From Anabaena sp. WA102 (GTDB taxonomy: Bacteria > Cyanobacteriota > Cyanobacteriia > Cyanobacteriales > Nostocaceae): a stretch of 64,000 nt of DNA. The notes under the pieces were generated by a model. The model was given only the letters and a program-made list of their open reading frames with translations. It did not search any database and was not told the DNA's origin. Shown here piece after piece: positions 1-8,935 of the stretch; position 1 is the stretch's first letter, and every line of letters begins with the position of its first letter. Made by a program: the position numbers and the translations under genes. The stretch is taken from NCBI RefSeq assembly GCF_001277295.1, contig NZ_CP011456.1, forward strand, positions 1,736,001-1,800,000. Reading direction: 5' to 3'.

Positions 1-110
1 TCTGGGGTAATTAATTTTTGCCCATTTTCAACAACAAAATCTGTTTGTAGCCATTTGCTAACGGATACTGTATCGGGCGTAGGAATTTCTAAATAAAGAA
101 GTTCTTGCAT
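1..110 (-). CDS. 5' end of an unidentified protein gene, cut by the window edge
   Basis: An ATG at 110-108 on the minus strand opens a frame that stays open to the window edge. It begins MQELLYLEIPTPDTVSVSKW and continues for 36 readable residues. No upstream in-frame extension looks convincing. The fragment is too short to assign a family and I do not recognise it. It lies downstream of the structured RNA at 222-405 on the same strand, where an IscB gene would normally sit, but these residues do not look like an IscB N-terminus. Confidence 0.5.
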   Translation of the reverse strand, partial: MQELLYLEIPTPDTVSVSKWLQTDFVVENGQKLITP

Positions 111-221
111 ATTTTTCTGATATCTCCTATCAATCTACTCAGTTAGACAGATTAAAAAAAGGCAGAAACTAGGTTAGAATCTGCGCTGATTAACTTCATA
201 AAGATCCCATAAAGAATTTTA

Positions 222-405
222 GTCAGTAACCCAGCCCTAAAGGGACTGGGCTTGTAAGAGAAATCAAGCAAGCCGTACTGACCAGACCACCCTGAGTTTA
301 CTCTCATGGTAGCCGTTATTTGAGTCACGACACCCACCGAATGCGTTGCCCCTTCGGGGTTCAGCAGTCGCTCATGGGGGAAACCCCCAAGACCGCGCTG
401 CTTCA
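222..405 (-). ncRNA. Structured RNA resembling a HEARO / IscB omega RNA, without its nuclease gene
   Basis: Read on the minus strand the segment folds into a dense set of helices. GGGGG-TTT-CCCCC is followed by CCCC-GAA-GGGG, then TGAG/CTCA. A terminal three-way junction follows, in which GTCAGTA pairs with TACTGAC (plus-strand 276-282 and 222-228). It encloses one hairpin closed by GGCTTG/CAAGCC and another closed by CCCAG/CTGGG. From memory, the overall order resembles the HEARO RNA family, the guide-bearing omega RNA of IscB nucleases. The family assignment is an inference; the helices are seen directly. No IscB-like gene is adjacent. A generic IS200/IS605-derived repeat is the main alternative. 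Confidence 0.42.
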
Positions 406-410
406 CTAGT

Positions 411-919
411 TCCCTGCTCTGTCATTTGCAATTAAACAGTTTTAAGGTCACTGAAACAGTGTTGCAAGTCTAAAAAGCTCTTATAACAGGTCGTTCGCGC
501 CAGCGTGCCGGAGGCATCTAGCTAACATTACCCCAGAAATGGGAGTTGGTTTCCAGATTCCAATCAAAAATCTGGTTTCAATTTTAATATCCACAGCGGT
601 TAAAATCGCTCGTGTCGCTTCCCTCTCAGCCCTAAAAGGACTGAGTTTCCCACTTACCGCGAGATCTTATAATTTATCAAGTATAAGGACTCAGGATACA
701 TAAGGTTTGAGATGGAAGGAAACAGGGAACAGGGAACAGGGGAGAAATTCCATTCTCTATTCTTCAATTTCTTTCTCCTAAACTCCTGATAGCGTGGCGT
801 GGCGTTAGCCATACTCCTGACTCCTGACTGGGCGCAAGCCCTGCGCCCCTACATCCTGACTCCTGACCCCTGAATTCTTATGTTTATTGTTCATATTGTA
901 AATTTCCTAAACCCACGCC
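411..919. other. Intergenic region with hairpin-rich repeat remnants
   Basis: No convincing gene. Positions 530-665 hold further hairpins: CCAGATT pairs with AATCTGG, and CTCAG pairs with CTGAG around a CCT/AGG extension. This resembles the non-coding end of a cyanobacterial IS200/IS605-type element. Positions 718-745 carry a GGGAACA-type short tandem repeat, and 785-870 repeat the motif ACTCCTGACTCCTGA around a GGGCGCAAGCCCTGCGCCC inverted repeat. Confidence 0.4.
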
Positions 920-1153
920 ATGAATTATCCTATCCCAGACAGTCCCCAAGAAATATCTGCACTCAGAAAACAGCCAGTTGATGAAGAACTAGTTGCTGCG
1001 GTAATTGCTGGTGTAGTTAGAGTTGTTCGCGCCCAGGGTCAGTCCTTAGATCAATTAACGACCCAAGTATTAGCGGATGATCAAATGTTAGATAGACAAC
1101 AAAGACGCTGGTTAAGTCAGTTGGTTACTCAAGCATGGGAAAACTTTCCTTAA
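920..1153 (+). CDS. Small conserved hypothetical protein, 77 aa
   Basis: A complete 77-codon frame starts at ATG and ends at TAA. The product is soluble, mildly acidic and predicted mostly helical. It has a central hydrophobic stretch (VAAVIAGVVRVVRAQGQSL) and a C-terminus rich in Gln, Arg and Trp. Composition and codon use look like a genuine small protein, and I recall similar unnamed proteins in filamentous cyanobacteria, but I can give no function. It stands alone: the nearest neighbours are more than 500 bp away and repeats lie on both sides. Confidence 0.6.
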   Translation: MNYPIPDSPQEISALRKQPVDEELVAAVIAGVVRVVRAQGQSLDQLTTQVLADDQMLDRQQRRWLSQLVTQAWENFP

Positions 1154-1697
1154 TACCTACAATATATACTTGAGAAGGTCATAACTAATTGGTTGCTTGC
1201 TCCAGTATTAATACTTATTTTTTAGCGCTTTCTACAGAATGCTACGCAAACAAGTTACGTAAAGGTAAGCTATCGTTCCACCTTCAGATATGATCTATTG
1301 TGGGAATCAATACCTTGTCCATTTCCTGCTTTGTTGGGTTAAGCGACAGCGCAACCCAACGCATTTGTTGGGTTTTATGCTAATTGCTCCGCGAACGTTT
1401 ACGTTCCACAACCCAACCTACAAATCAAGGCTTTTTCTAATTTGGACAAGGTATTAGGGAATAAGACCAAATTGATAGAACAAAAATTACTGAAAGTTAG
1501 AAAACACAGGGTTAACACATAAGCTGTTATTCTAGTTTTTTAAATTTTCCTTAACCTTTAATTATTTATTCCTTAAATAAATTGGGATAGATTCTCTTTA
1601 TAGTCAAAAACTTACCCATTTTTTTAGAGATCAAAAAGACTAAAATCTCCGTTGCAGACTAAGTAACAACAAACCTCTAATTGTCAATACAAAAATT
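1154..1697. other. Intergenic region with a cyanobacterial repeat
   Basis: No gene seen. Positions 1310-1450 hold a repeat in which TTGTTGGGTT and its complement AACCCAAC recur around GCGACAGCGCAACCCAACGC. It is framed by near-complementary ends, ATACCTTGTCC at about 1310 and GGACAAGGTAT at about 1443, so it may be a miniature inverted-repeat element. The remaining 250 bp before the next gene is AT-rich and probably carries its promoter; no unambiguous -35/-10 pair was picked. Confidence 0.4.
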
Positions 1698-4600
1698 ATG
1701 AATTCAATTCAACTTAACCATATCGGTACTATTAAATTAAGCGGCGCAGAAATTTCTGATTTTGACCCCATATCTCAACGCCTGTTTGTGACTGGAGAAT
1801 CTGCGAATAAACCTGTTCTCCAAGTAGTGGATGTTTCTGATGCAAATAACCCCACTCAAGTTACTAACATTGATCTTTCTAGCTTAGGTGCAGGAATTCA
1901 AAGTGTAGCCGTCAGAAAAGGCATAGGAACTGGAAATAGCATTGTGGCGATCGCTATTTCTGCAAATATAAGTACCGACCCTGGTAAAATTGCTTTTTAT
2001 GACGCTGTAACTCTCACTAAAATTTCCGAAGTAACAGTAGGTGCTTTACCTGACATGATCACTTTCACTGCGGATGGTAGCAAATTACTTGTCACCAACG
2101 AAGGAGAACCCAGTGAAAATTATGCCATTGATCCAGAAGGTTCAATTAGTATTATTGATGTTTCTGGAAACATTGCCAGTTTAGATAACAGTAAAGTTAC
2201 AACTGCAAATTTCACGGCATTTAATGGGCAAAAAGAAACTTTAACAGCCGCCGGAGTCAGACTTTTTGGGCTTAATGCCACCGTTGCTCAAGATTTAGAA
2301 CCAGAGTATATTGCAGTTTCTCCCGATGGCAAAACTGCATTTGTTACCCTACAAGAAAATAATGCCTTTGCAGTTCTAGACATTGCTACTGCTAGTATTA
2401 CTAAAATTGTTCCATTAGGTTTTAAAGATCATAATTTACCAGGAAATGGTCTTGATGCTAGTGATAGAGATGTTAATGGTACTTCTAGTGGTGGAGGTAA
2501 AATTAATATTCAAAATTGGCCAATTTTCGGGATGTATCAACCCGATGCAATTAGCTCTTTTCAAATTGCTGATAAGACCTATTATATCACAGCCAATGAA
2601 GGAGATGCGCGGATTCGTCCTACAGCAAATGGTACTTTTGGTAATGAAGGATCACTATTTAACGAAGAAGCAAGAGTTTCTAGTTTAAATCTTGATCCTA
2701 CAGCTTTTCCTAATGCTACTGAGTTGAAAAAACCGGAAAATTTAGGACGTTTAACCGTTACCAATAAACTAGGAGATACCGACGGAGACGGAGACTTTGA
2801 TAAACTCTATGCTTACGGCACTCGTTCCTTCTCAATTTGGGATGATCAAGGTAAATTAGTATATGACAGTGGCGACCAAATTGAACAAATTCTCAAACAA
2901 CAAACGCCTACATTCTTTAATGCTAATAATGGTTCAGCCACTGAATTTGATACTCGTTCCGATAATAAAGGACCTGAACCAGAAAGTGCAATTGTTGGCG
3001 TAATTAATGGTATTCTTTATGGATTCGTTGGCTTAGAACGGGCTGGCGGTGGGGTGATGGTATATAATCTTAGCAACCCCACTGCACCTCAATTTGTTCA
3101 GTATATTAGAACCGAAGGTGATGTCTCTCCTGAAGGCTTAAAATTTATCTCTGCCGAAAATAGTCCCAATTTTCGTCCCATGCTGGCAGTTTCTAATGAA
3201 GTTAGTAATACCGTTAGCTTTTATGAAATAGCTTCCCAACCAAAGTTAACGACTTATGAATTTCAAAATCTACCCAAATTAGGCACAACTTCCACCGGAC
3301 AAGATATACTTTTGGGCGGTTTTTCTGGATTGTATTTCCAAGGTGTAGCAGATAATGGCAATCTCAAATTTGTTACTAATACAGATCGTGGTCCCAATGG
3401 TGAACCCACTGGTCAAAATAGACCGTTTTTATTACCCAATTTTCAACCAGAAATAGTCAGTTTTGAACTCAATCAAACGACTAATCAAATCACAATTACC
3501 AAAAGAACTGGGTTATTTCGTGAAGATGGTACAACTCCATTAACTGGACTTCCCAATGTCCAAGCTGGGGCTGGTGGAACAGCTTACACTGATGAAATTG
3601 GCGTTGATTTAAATGGTCAAATCTTACCTAATGATACTTTAGGGGCTGATGTCGAAGGTATCGTGATTGCACCAAATGGCAACTATTGGCTGGTGGATGA
3701 ATATCGTCCCGGAATTTACCATTTTGATGTCAATGGGAAGTTACTTGATCGTTTTGTTCCCCAAGGAACAGCAGCAGCCACAGAACCAGATCAACCCGCA
3801 GGGACTTTTGGAACTGAGGTATTACCCGCAGTTTACGCCCAAAGACGGGCAAATCGCGGCTTTGAAGCAATAGCACTAGAAGGTAACAAGTTATATGCTT
3901 TTATTCAAAGTCCAATTGATAATCCCGATAATGGCACTGATACAACCTCCAGAAATTCCCGTAATTTGCGAATTTTGGAATTTGACATAGTTTCTAAACA
4001 GGTAACTGGTGAATATCTCTATCTCTTGGATGATATTACAGGCAGTGGTAATGCCAAAACTGATAAAATCGGTGATGCTGTTGCCTTGGGTAATGGTAAA
4101 TTTGCCGTTGTAGAACGAGATGATAGAAGTGATAATACTTCCAATAAACTTATCTATCAAATAGATTTAGCAGCAGCGACTAATATCAATAATCCTGCTA
4201 ACTTTACTTTGCCAAGTGCTAAGACTATTGAACAATTAAGCCCGGCTGAATTAACTACCGCTGGAATTATTGCTGCTAACAAAACTTTAATTGTTAATGC
4301 AGCCCAAATAGGTTACACCGGGGTTGAAAAATTAGAAGGTTTGGCATTAGTTGCCCCCAATATTCTCGCTGTGATTAATGATAATGATTTTAATGTTGCT
4401 GGCACAACAATTCCTGAAAAATTAGGCATTATTGAACTAGCAAATAATCTACCTGTTACTATTAGTGGTACTTCTGGAAACGATGTATTATTAGCATCTG
4501 CCGGCGGTTATACTCTCCTGGGTTTAGCAGGTAATGACTCCATTGATGGTGTCACAGGAACAGGTGACAATATCCTAGATGGTGGTGAAGGTGATGATGA

Positions 4601-6647
4601 AATCTTTGCTAAGGAAAATGATACGGCTTTAGGTGGTTCAGGCAATGATCAAATATTCTCCGATGGTCAAGGTAATAATATTTTATCAGGTGGTGAAGGC
4701 AATGATCAAATATTCCCTGATCAGAATGACAAAGTATTTAGTGATGCTGGTAATGATATAATTTACTCCGGTCTTGGTGGTAACACCTTAACAGGTGGTG
4801 ATGGTCAAGATACCTTTTGGTTAGCTAATGCTGCATATCTGCAAAGTCCCAACATAATTACCGATTTTAATCCAGCACAAGATTTATTAAACGTTAATGT
4901 TGATGGGTTTAAGGACATAAATCAACTTACACTTTCACCCCAGGGAGATTACACCTTAATTAGTGCGAATAGTAATCCCTTAGCTATTCTGAAGAATTAT
5001 GAATTACCACAGTTTGCTATCACCTCAGCTTCAGCAACAGAAGGAAATATCATAATTTTCACTGTCACTCGGACAGGAAATAATTCATCTTCACAAAGTG
5101 TAACTGTAACTACCTCTATTGCTACAGGTGATACAGCCAGTGATACTGACTTGACTGCAAAAACAGCAACTTTGACTTTTGCACCGGGAGAGACTACTAC
5201 AACCTTTGCTGTCCAAACAACTCCAGATGTCCTGTTTGAAGGAAATGAGACATTTACTGTCAGTTTAAGCAATCCTACAAATGTATCAATCATTAGTTCT
5301 ACAAACGCCACAGCCCAGGGAACTATTACTAATGATGACGCTGCACCCAATGACCCAACGGATGATAACAAAAAACCAAATCTGCAAAGCTTCACCCAAA
5401 ATGGACAAGAAGATCAAATAATAAGTTTTGGTATTGGAGACTTCAAAGACAAGGGTAAATACCAAGACGAAGACAATAATGATTTAATGGCAATTAAGGT
5501 AGTAAGTTTACCAACCGCTGGAAGCCTAACCTTTGTGAACGGTCAACAAGTGACTAAAAATCAAGAGATATTAGTTAATGACCTAGCTAATCTGCGATAT
5601 AATCCCGTTGTTAATGCTAATGGTAATGTTGCCACATTGACAGTAGCAGCGATTGATAATGGTACTCCAAAAGTAGAATCTGATCCTGCTACCATCACAA
5701 TCAATCTGACTCCGGTAAATGATCCTCCCGTTGCAAAAAATGATCAATTATCTGTCAGTCAAGGAAGTGCGGGAACTATCAACCCTTTAAACAATGATAG
5801 TGACCCTGAAGGAGATAGTTTAAAGCTCACCGGCAAAACCGACGGTAAATATGGCAAAGTAGATATCAATGGCAATAATTTGACCTATACGCTGTTAGAT
5901 GGCAATTATTTGGGCAATGATGTCTTTAGTTACACTGTCTCTGATGGTAGTCTTTCCGCAAGTGCTGATGTTAGGGTGACGGTTACGGGTAAAGCTACAA
6001 CTGCCACAGTAGCACCAACTCAGCTAATCTCAATTGCTCCTGTTGATAAACTGATTCCCAAGGAAGCAGGTACATTAACTGGTATTGTTGATAAATTGGG
6101 CTACGAATTTCCTAATAACTACAACCCATCCCTTGTCAAAAACTCCCTGCAAAATGCCCTAAATCAGACCACCGCAGCTTTTAATAATCTGTTCGGTCTC
6201 TATGAGGTGGATGATGTAACGGGGTCTGTAAATGGCATTAAACCCGGGGAAATCGGTTATGCGAAAGCCGCTTTGAGTAAGGTAGTAGATAACTTTATTG
6301 TGCGGGTAGGGGGTTCAAGTAGTGGTGCTGCGAGTGATGTCATTGTCAATGGTGGTAAAATCTATTCTCCCTTTGTAATTGCCAATGGTGGTAACTTCTC
6401 CGGTAATCTCCAAGCAGCAATTAATGCTTTCTTTGCTGCGAACCCTAATAATAGCCCAGCTAATGCCCAAAATTACACGACTTTACCTGTAGCCTATTTT
6501 AGCTTTGGGGTAGCTAACCCGGACGGTGCGGCTCATTTAAGAAGTTTTGGGAATAATACCTTTGGTTTTGAAGATTTACCTGCGGGTGTGGGGGTAAGTG
6601 ACTACGATTTTAATGATGCGGTTTTCTCCTTTGGAGCGATAGCGTAA
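1698..6647 (+). CDS. Giant secreted protein: choice-of-anchor I propeller, phytase-like esterase domain, RTX repeats, Calx-beta and DUF4114
   Basis: 1649 residues. About 1-520 resembles the choice-of-anchor I beta-propeller region, with motifs such as PDGKTAFVTLQENNA and YYITANEGDARIR. About 530-960 matches the esterase-like phytase domain (GADVEGIVIAPNGNYWLVDE, NRGFEAIALEGNKLYAF). From about 935 to 1060 come hemolysin-type calcium-binding nonapeptides (GGEGDDEIF, GGSGNDQIF, GGEGNDQIF, GGDGQDTFW). A Calx-beta domain follows at about 1105-1215, then cadherin/VCBS-like segments to about 1440, and a C-terminal DUF4114-like domain ending in DYDFNDAVFSFG. There is no N-terminal signal peptide, which fits RTX-type secretion by a type I system. 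Catalytic activity on organic phosphate is inferred from the domain only. It appears monocistronic. Confidence 0.85.
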   Translation: MNSIQLNHIGTIKLSGAEISDFDPISQRLFVTGESANKPVLQVVDVSDANNPTQVTNIDLSSLGAGIQSVAVRKGIGTGNSIVAIAISANISTDPGKIAFYDAVTLTKISEVTVGALPDMITFTADGSKLLVTNEGEPSENYAIDPEGSISIIDVSGNIASLDNSKVTTANFTAFNGQKETLTAAGVRLFGLNATVAQDLEPEYIAVSPDGKTAFVTLQENNAFAVLDIATASITKIVPLGFKDHNLPGNGLDASDRDVNGTSSGGGKINIQNWPIFGMYQPDAISSFQIADKTYYITANEGDARIRPTANGTFGNEGSLFNEEARVSSLNLDPTAFPNATELKKPENLGRLTVTNKLGDTDGDGDFDKLYAYGTRSFSIWDDQGKLVYDSGDQIEQILKQQTPTFFNANNGSATEFDTRSDNKGPEPESAIVGVINGILYGFVGLERAGGGVMVYNLSNPTAPQFVQYIRTEGDVSPEGLKFISAENSPNFRPMLAVSNEVSNTVSFYEIASQPKLTTYEFQNLPKLGTTSTGQDILLGGFSGLYFQGVADNGNLKFVTNTDRGPNGEPTGQNRPFLLPNFQPEIVSFELNQTTNQITITKRTGLFREDGTTPLTGLPNVQAGAGGTAYTDEIGVDLNGQILPNDTLGADVEGIVIAPNGNYWLVDEYRPGIYHFDVNGKLLDRFVPQGTAAATEPDQPAGTFGTEVLPAVYAQRRANRGFEAIALEGNKLYAFIQSPIDNPDNGTDTTSRNSRNLRILEFDIVSKQVTGEYLYLLDDITGSGNAKTDKIGDAVALGNGKFAVVERDDRSDNTSNKLIYQIDLAAATNINNPANFTLPSAKTIEQLSPAELTTAGIIAANKTLIVNAAQIGYTGVEKLEGLALVAPNILAVINDNDFNVAGTTIPEKLGIIELANNLPVTISGTSGNDVLLASAGGYTLLGLAGNDSIDGVTGTGDNILDGGEGDDEIFAKENDTALGGSGNDQIFSDGQGNNILSGGEGNDQIFPDQNDKVFSDAGNDIIYSGLGGNTLTGGDGQDTFWLANAAYLQSPNIITDFNPAQDLLNVNVDGFKDINQLTLSPQGDYTLISANSNPLAILKNYELPQFAITSASATEGNIIIFTVTRTGNNSSSQSVTVTTSIATGDTASDTDLTAKTATLTFAPGETTTTFAVQTTPDVLFEGNETFTVSLSNPTNVSIISSTNATAQGTITNDDAAPNDPTDDNKKPNLQSFTQNGQEDQIISFGIGDFKDKGKYQDEDNNDLMAIKVVSLPTAGSLTFVNGQQVTKNQEILVNDLANLRYNPVVNANGNVATLTVAAIDNGTPKVESDPATITINLTPVNDPPVAKNDQLSVSQGSAGTINPLNNDSDPEGDSLKLTGKTDGKYGKVDINGNNLTYTLLDGNYLGNDVFSYTVSDGSLSASADVRVTVTGKATTATVAPTQLISIAPVDKLIPKEAGTLTGIVDKLGYEFPNNYNPSLVKNSLQNALNQTTAAFNNLFGLYEVDDVTGSVNGIKPGEIGYAKAALSKVVDNFIVRVGGSSSGAASDVIVNGGKIYSPFVIANGGNFSGNLQAAINAFFAANPNNSPANAQNYTTLPVAYFSFGVANPDGAAHLRSFGNNTFGFEDLPAGVGVSDYDFNDAVFSFGAIA

Positions 6648-7039
6648 GCACTATTTGATTCTCCGGGTAGGGGTAAGAGACTTCCAATTAAAAAAATATC
6701 CCAAAATTTCTTGTGGTGCGGGCATACTTCGACAAGCTCAGTACGAGTCTTGCCCGCTAATCATCAAGGATGGGCAAGAGGCAAGAGTGAAGAGGGTTTG
6801 GGCGATTTTACGTTTCTTTACGCAGTTTGGTTTTATTGTGTTCACCTAATTATTCGCATATTCACAATTATTGTCTTTTGTCAAGCAGCACAACAATACC
6901 ATTTTCTACAACCTTTATCTTGTCTGTTTTTCAGCCATGTTAAGTAAAGATGTGGGTAATGGATAGGTGGAGAGGGGGTAAAATAGTAAAATGACAGGTG
7001 TTGCTGTTATTGTCCATAAAACAACTATCACCAAAATAT
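6648..7039. other. Intergenic region holding a degraded GACTTCCAA-type miniature repeat
   Basis: No gene. From 6677 the sequence matches the element at 46780-46902 (ACTTCCAATTAAAAAAAT, then a shared GTGGTGCGGGCAT segment), but it loses similarity after about 6770 and lacks the right-hand inverted end. It looks like a decayed or recombined copy. The last 100 bp before the next gene is AT-rich without other features. Confidence 0.5.
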
Positions 7040-7450
7040 ATGACAACCAACCCACCAATTCTCACTTATACTCTGGAAGAAATATTATCTCGTTTGGATC
7101 AAAAGATAGAGAAGCAATTTACCGAAGTTAACCAAAAAATGGATCGGCAATTTGCTGAAGTCAATCAAAAAATGGAGAAGCAATTTGCTGAAGTCAATCA
7201 AAAACTAGAAATTATTGATGGTAGACTAAATAAACTGGAAATTGGACAGGCAGAATTATCAGGGGAAATTAAAACCCTAGATGGAAAACTATCAGGGGAA
7301 ATTAAAACCCTAGAAGAAAAAGTTATTGGTATTGATAAAAGACTAGATAACCAAGAATTTATTAATCGTGGAGTTCTAGTAGCAGTGATTATAGCCTTAA
7401 TCAGTGGAGTAGTCAAACTATTCGGTTTCTTCCCCACTGGTAAAATCTGA
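7040..7450 (+). CDS. Coiled-coil protein with a C-terminal membrane anchor
   Basis: The start ATG at 7040 gives 136 residues beginning MTTNPPILTYTLEEILSRLD; an in-frame start 14 codons upstream has no better ribosome site. Residues about 20-110 are heptad-like with tandem near-repeats: EKQFTEVNQKM, DRQFAEVNQKM, EKQFAEVNQKL, then GEIKTLDGKLS and GEIKTLEEKV. This predicts a long coiled coil. A single hydrophobic helix follows (GVLVAVIIALISGVVKLFGFF). Similar coiled-coil/anchor proteins are common and unnamed in cyanobacteria. The function is unknown; a scaffold or tether at the membrane is an inference from shape only. Confidence 0.7.
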   Translation: MTTNPPILTYTLEEILSRLDQKIEKQFTEVNQKMDRQFAEVNQKMEKQFAEVNQKLEIIDGRLNKLEIGQAELSGEIKTLDGKLSGEIKTLEEKVIGIDKRLDNQEFINRGVLVAVIIALISGVVKLFGFFPTGKI

Positions 7451-7708
7451 AAACCTTAACGGAATAAAATAGTTCCCTGGGAGGTTAGTGTAGCTTTTAT
7501 TACAAAAAGCCAGTAAAAAGGTGACAGCCAAATATTAGGGTGTGTTAGCGACTAGTAACGCACCATTGGTAAAGACTTTGGGTGTAGTATAGCGATCGCT
7601 ATATAATATAGTAACGCACCATTTTAAATCATTATCCTGTACATCCTTTCATCCTGGATATCCTGATTCAGTTTGTCCTATTCTAGATCCTGATCATCGT
7701 CTCTGTAC
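7451..7708. other. Short intergenic spacer with paired AGTAACGCACCATT repeats
   Basis: AGTAACGCACCATT occurs at about 7554 and 7611, and a related GGGTGTGTTAGCGAC segment recurs near 55153. A HIP1 octamer lies in AGCGATCGCT near 7590. No gene is seen. Confidence 0.4.
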
Positions 7709-8563
7709 TTAGCTGCTAAGTTCAATTGTCAAAGCTAGTTGATAGAGATAGCGACGAGATAAACCCGTATCCTTTGCTATCTCACGACTAGCTTGAGAAC
7801 GAGAAATACCCTGTTTAATCATTGATAATAGTTCGTTTTTTAATTCGGTTTCTGTGAGTTGAGGCTTACTAGGTGGATTTCCAGCTACTAAAAGAGTATA
7901 TTCTCCCTGGGGTTCTTTGTCTTGGTAATGGGTAATCCCCTCGGCAATTGTTCCCCGCCAAAATTCTTCGTATAATTTCGTCAGTTCTCGTGCTATAACT
8001 AGAGAGCGATCGCTTCCCAAGATTGCCCCCAAATCTACTAAAGTATCCCGCAACCGGTGAGGTGATTCATAAAAAACCAAAGTTCGAGATTCACCTTGCA
8101 AAGATTCCAAATATTTCTGGCGTTGTTGACTTTTAGCTGGTAAAAAACCATCAAAAATAAACCTATCTGTGGGTAATCCAGCCGCACTCAAAGCCGTAAT
8201 TACAGCACTTGCACCGGGGATAGGAACAACAGTAATCCCCTCATCAATACAAGCCTTAATTAACTCATATCCTGGGTCAGAAATTCCTGGCATTCCCGCA
8301 TCACTTACCAAAGCGATCGCTTTTCCAAATTGTAACTGTTCTAATAATTCGGGAATACGAGTATTACTATTATGTTCATGGTAACTAACTTGGGGAGTTT
8401 TCACTTGAAAATGTTGTAATAATCTGCCTGTGTGGCGTGTATCTTCCGCCGCAATTATATCCACTGCTTGTAAAATTCTCACCGCTCTAAAAGTCATATC
8501 TTCTAGATTACCAATGGGTGTAGCGACAATATAAAGTGTTCCTGGTTTTGGTTCAGTTTGCAT
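7709..8563 (-). CDS. rsmI: 16S rRNA (cytidine1402-2'-O)-methyltransferase
   Basis: RsmI transfers a methyl group from SAM to the 2'-OH of C1402 in the 16S rRNA decoding centre. The protein shows the tetrapyrrole-methylase fold signatures in order: GTLYIVATPIGNLEDMTFRA near the N-terminus, AEDTRHTGRLL, SDAGMPGISDPGYEL, the PGASAVITALSAAGLP loop and LVFYESPHRL. I chose ATG at 8563 (MQTEPKPG, 284 aa) over a GTG five codons upstream because family members begin just before the GTLYIVATPIGN strand. A tandem duplication at 8550-8851 copies its first 14 nucleotides and leader. The gene is convergent with the coiled-coil gene at 7040. Confidence 0.93.
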   Translation of the reverse strand: MQTEPKPGTLYIVATPIGNLEDMTFRAVRILQAVDIIAAEDTRHTGRLLQHFQVKTPQVSYHEHNSNTRIPELLEQLQFGKAIALVSDAGMPGISDPGYELIKACIDEGITVVPIPGASAVITALSAAGLPTDRFIFDGFLPAKSQQRQKYLESLQGESRTLVFYESPHRLRDTLVDLGAILGSDRSLVIARELTKLYEEFWRGTIAEGITHYQDKEPQGEYTLLVAGNPPSKPQLTETELKNELLSMIKQGISRSQASREIAKDTGLSRRYLYQLALTIELSS

Positions 8564-8851
8564 ATTAATTTTGAACACGGATTCAACGGATTAAGGGATT
8601 TCACAGATTAGATAATCTTGCATATAATTTAACTTGTTGGTGAATTTTCTTCACTTTTCCAAAAGTATTATTTAACAAGATCTCTAAATTTTCTGGTCAA
8701 GGTTCAGTTTGCATATTAATTTTGAACACGGATTCAACGGATTAAGGGATTTCACAGATTAGATAATCTTGCATATAATTTAACTTGTTGGTGAATTTTC
8801 TTCACTTTTCCAAAAGTATTATTTAACAAAATCTCTAAACTTTCTGGTCAA
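8550..8851. repeat. Tandem duplication of 151 bp covering the rsmI start and leader
   Basis: Positions 8550-8700 and 8701-8851 are almost identical; the few differences include GATCTCTAAATTTTC versus AATCTCTAAACTTTC near the distal ends. The near-identity suggests a recent event. Each copy carries the rsmI ATG plus four codons, so the upstream copy creates the mini-frame ATG CAA ACT GAA CCT TGA (MQTEP-stop, minus strand 8715-8698) in the rsmI leader. Confidence 0.9.
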
Positions 8852-8935
8852 GGATCAATATCAGGAAAATTAACATTATATACATCTTTAATTATACATG
8901 ATATCATCTAGTGAAAATTCAAATGCAAATTAGCA

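Noticed and set aside
152..406. 84-codon minus-strand frame
   Set aside because: It runs through the structured RNA at 222-405; the residues reflect hairpin sequence and not a protein.
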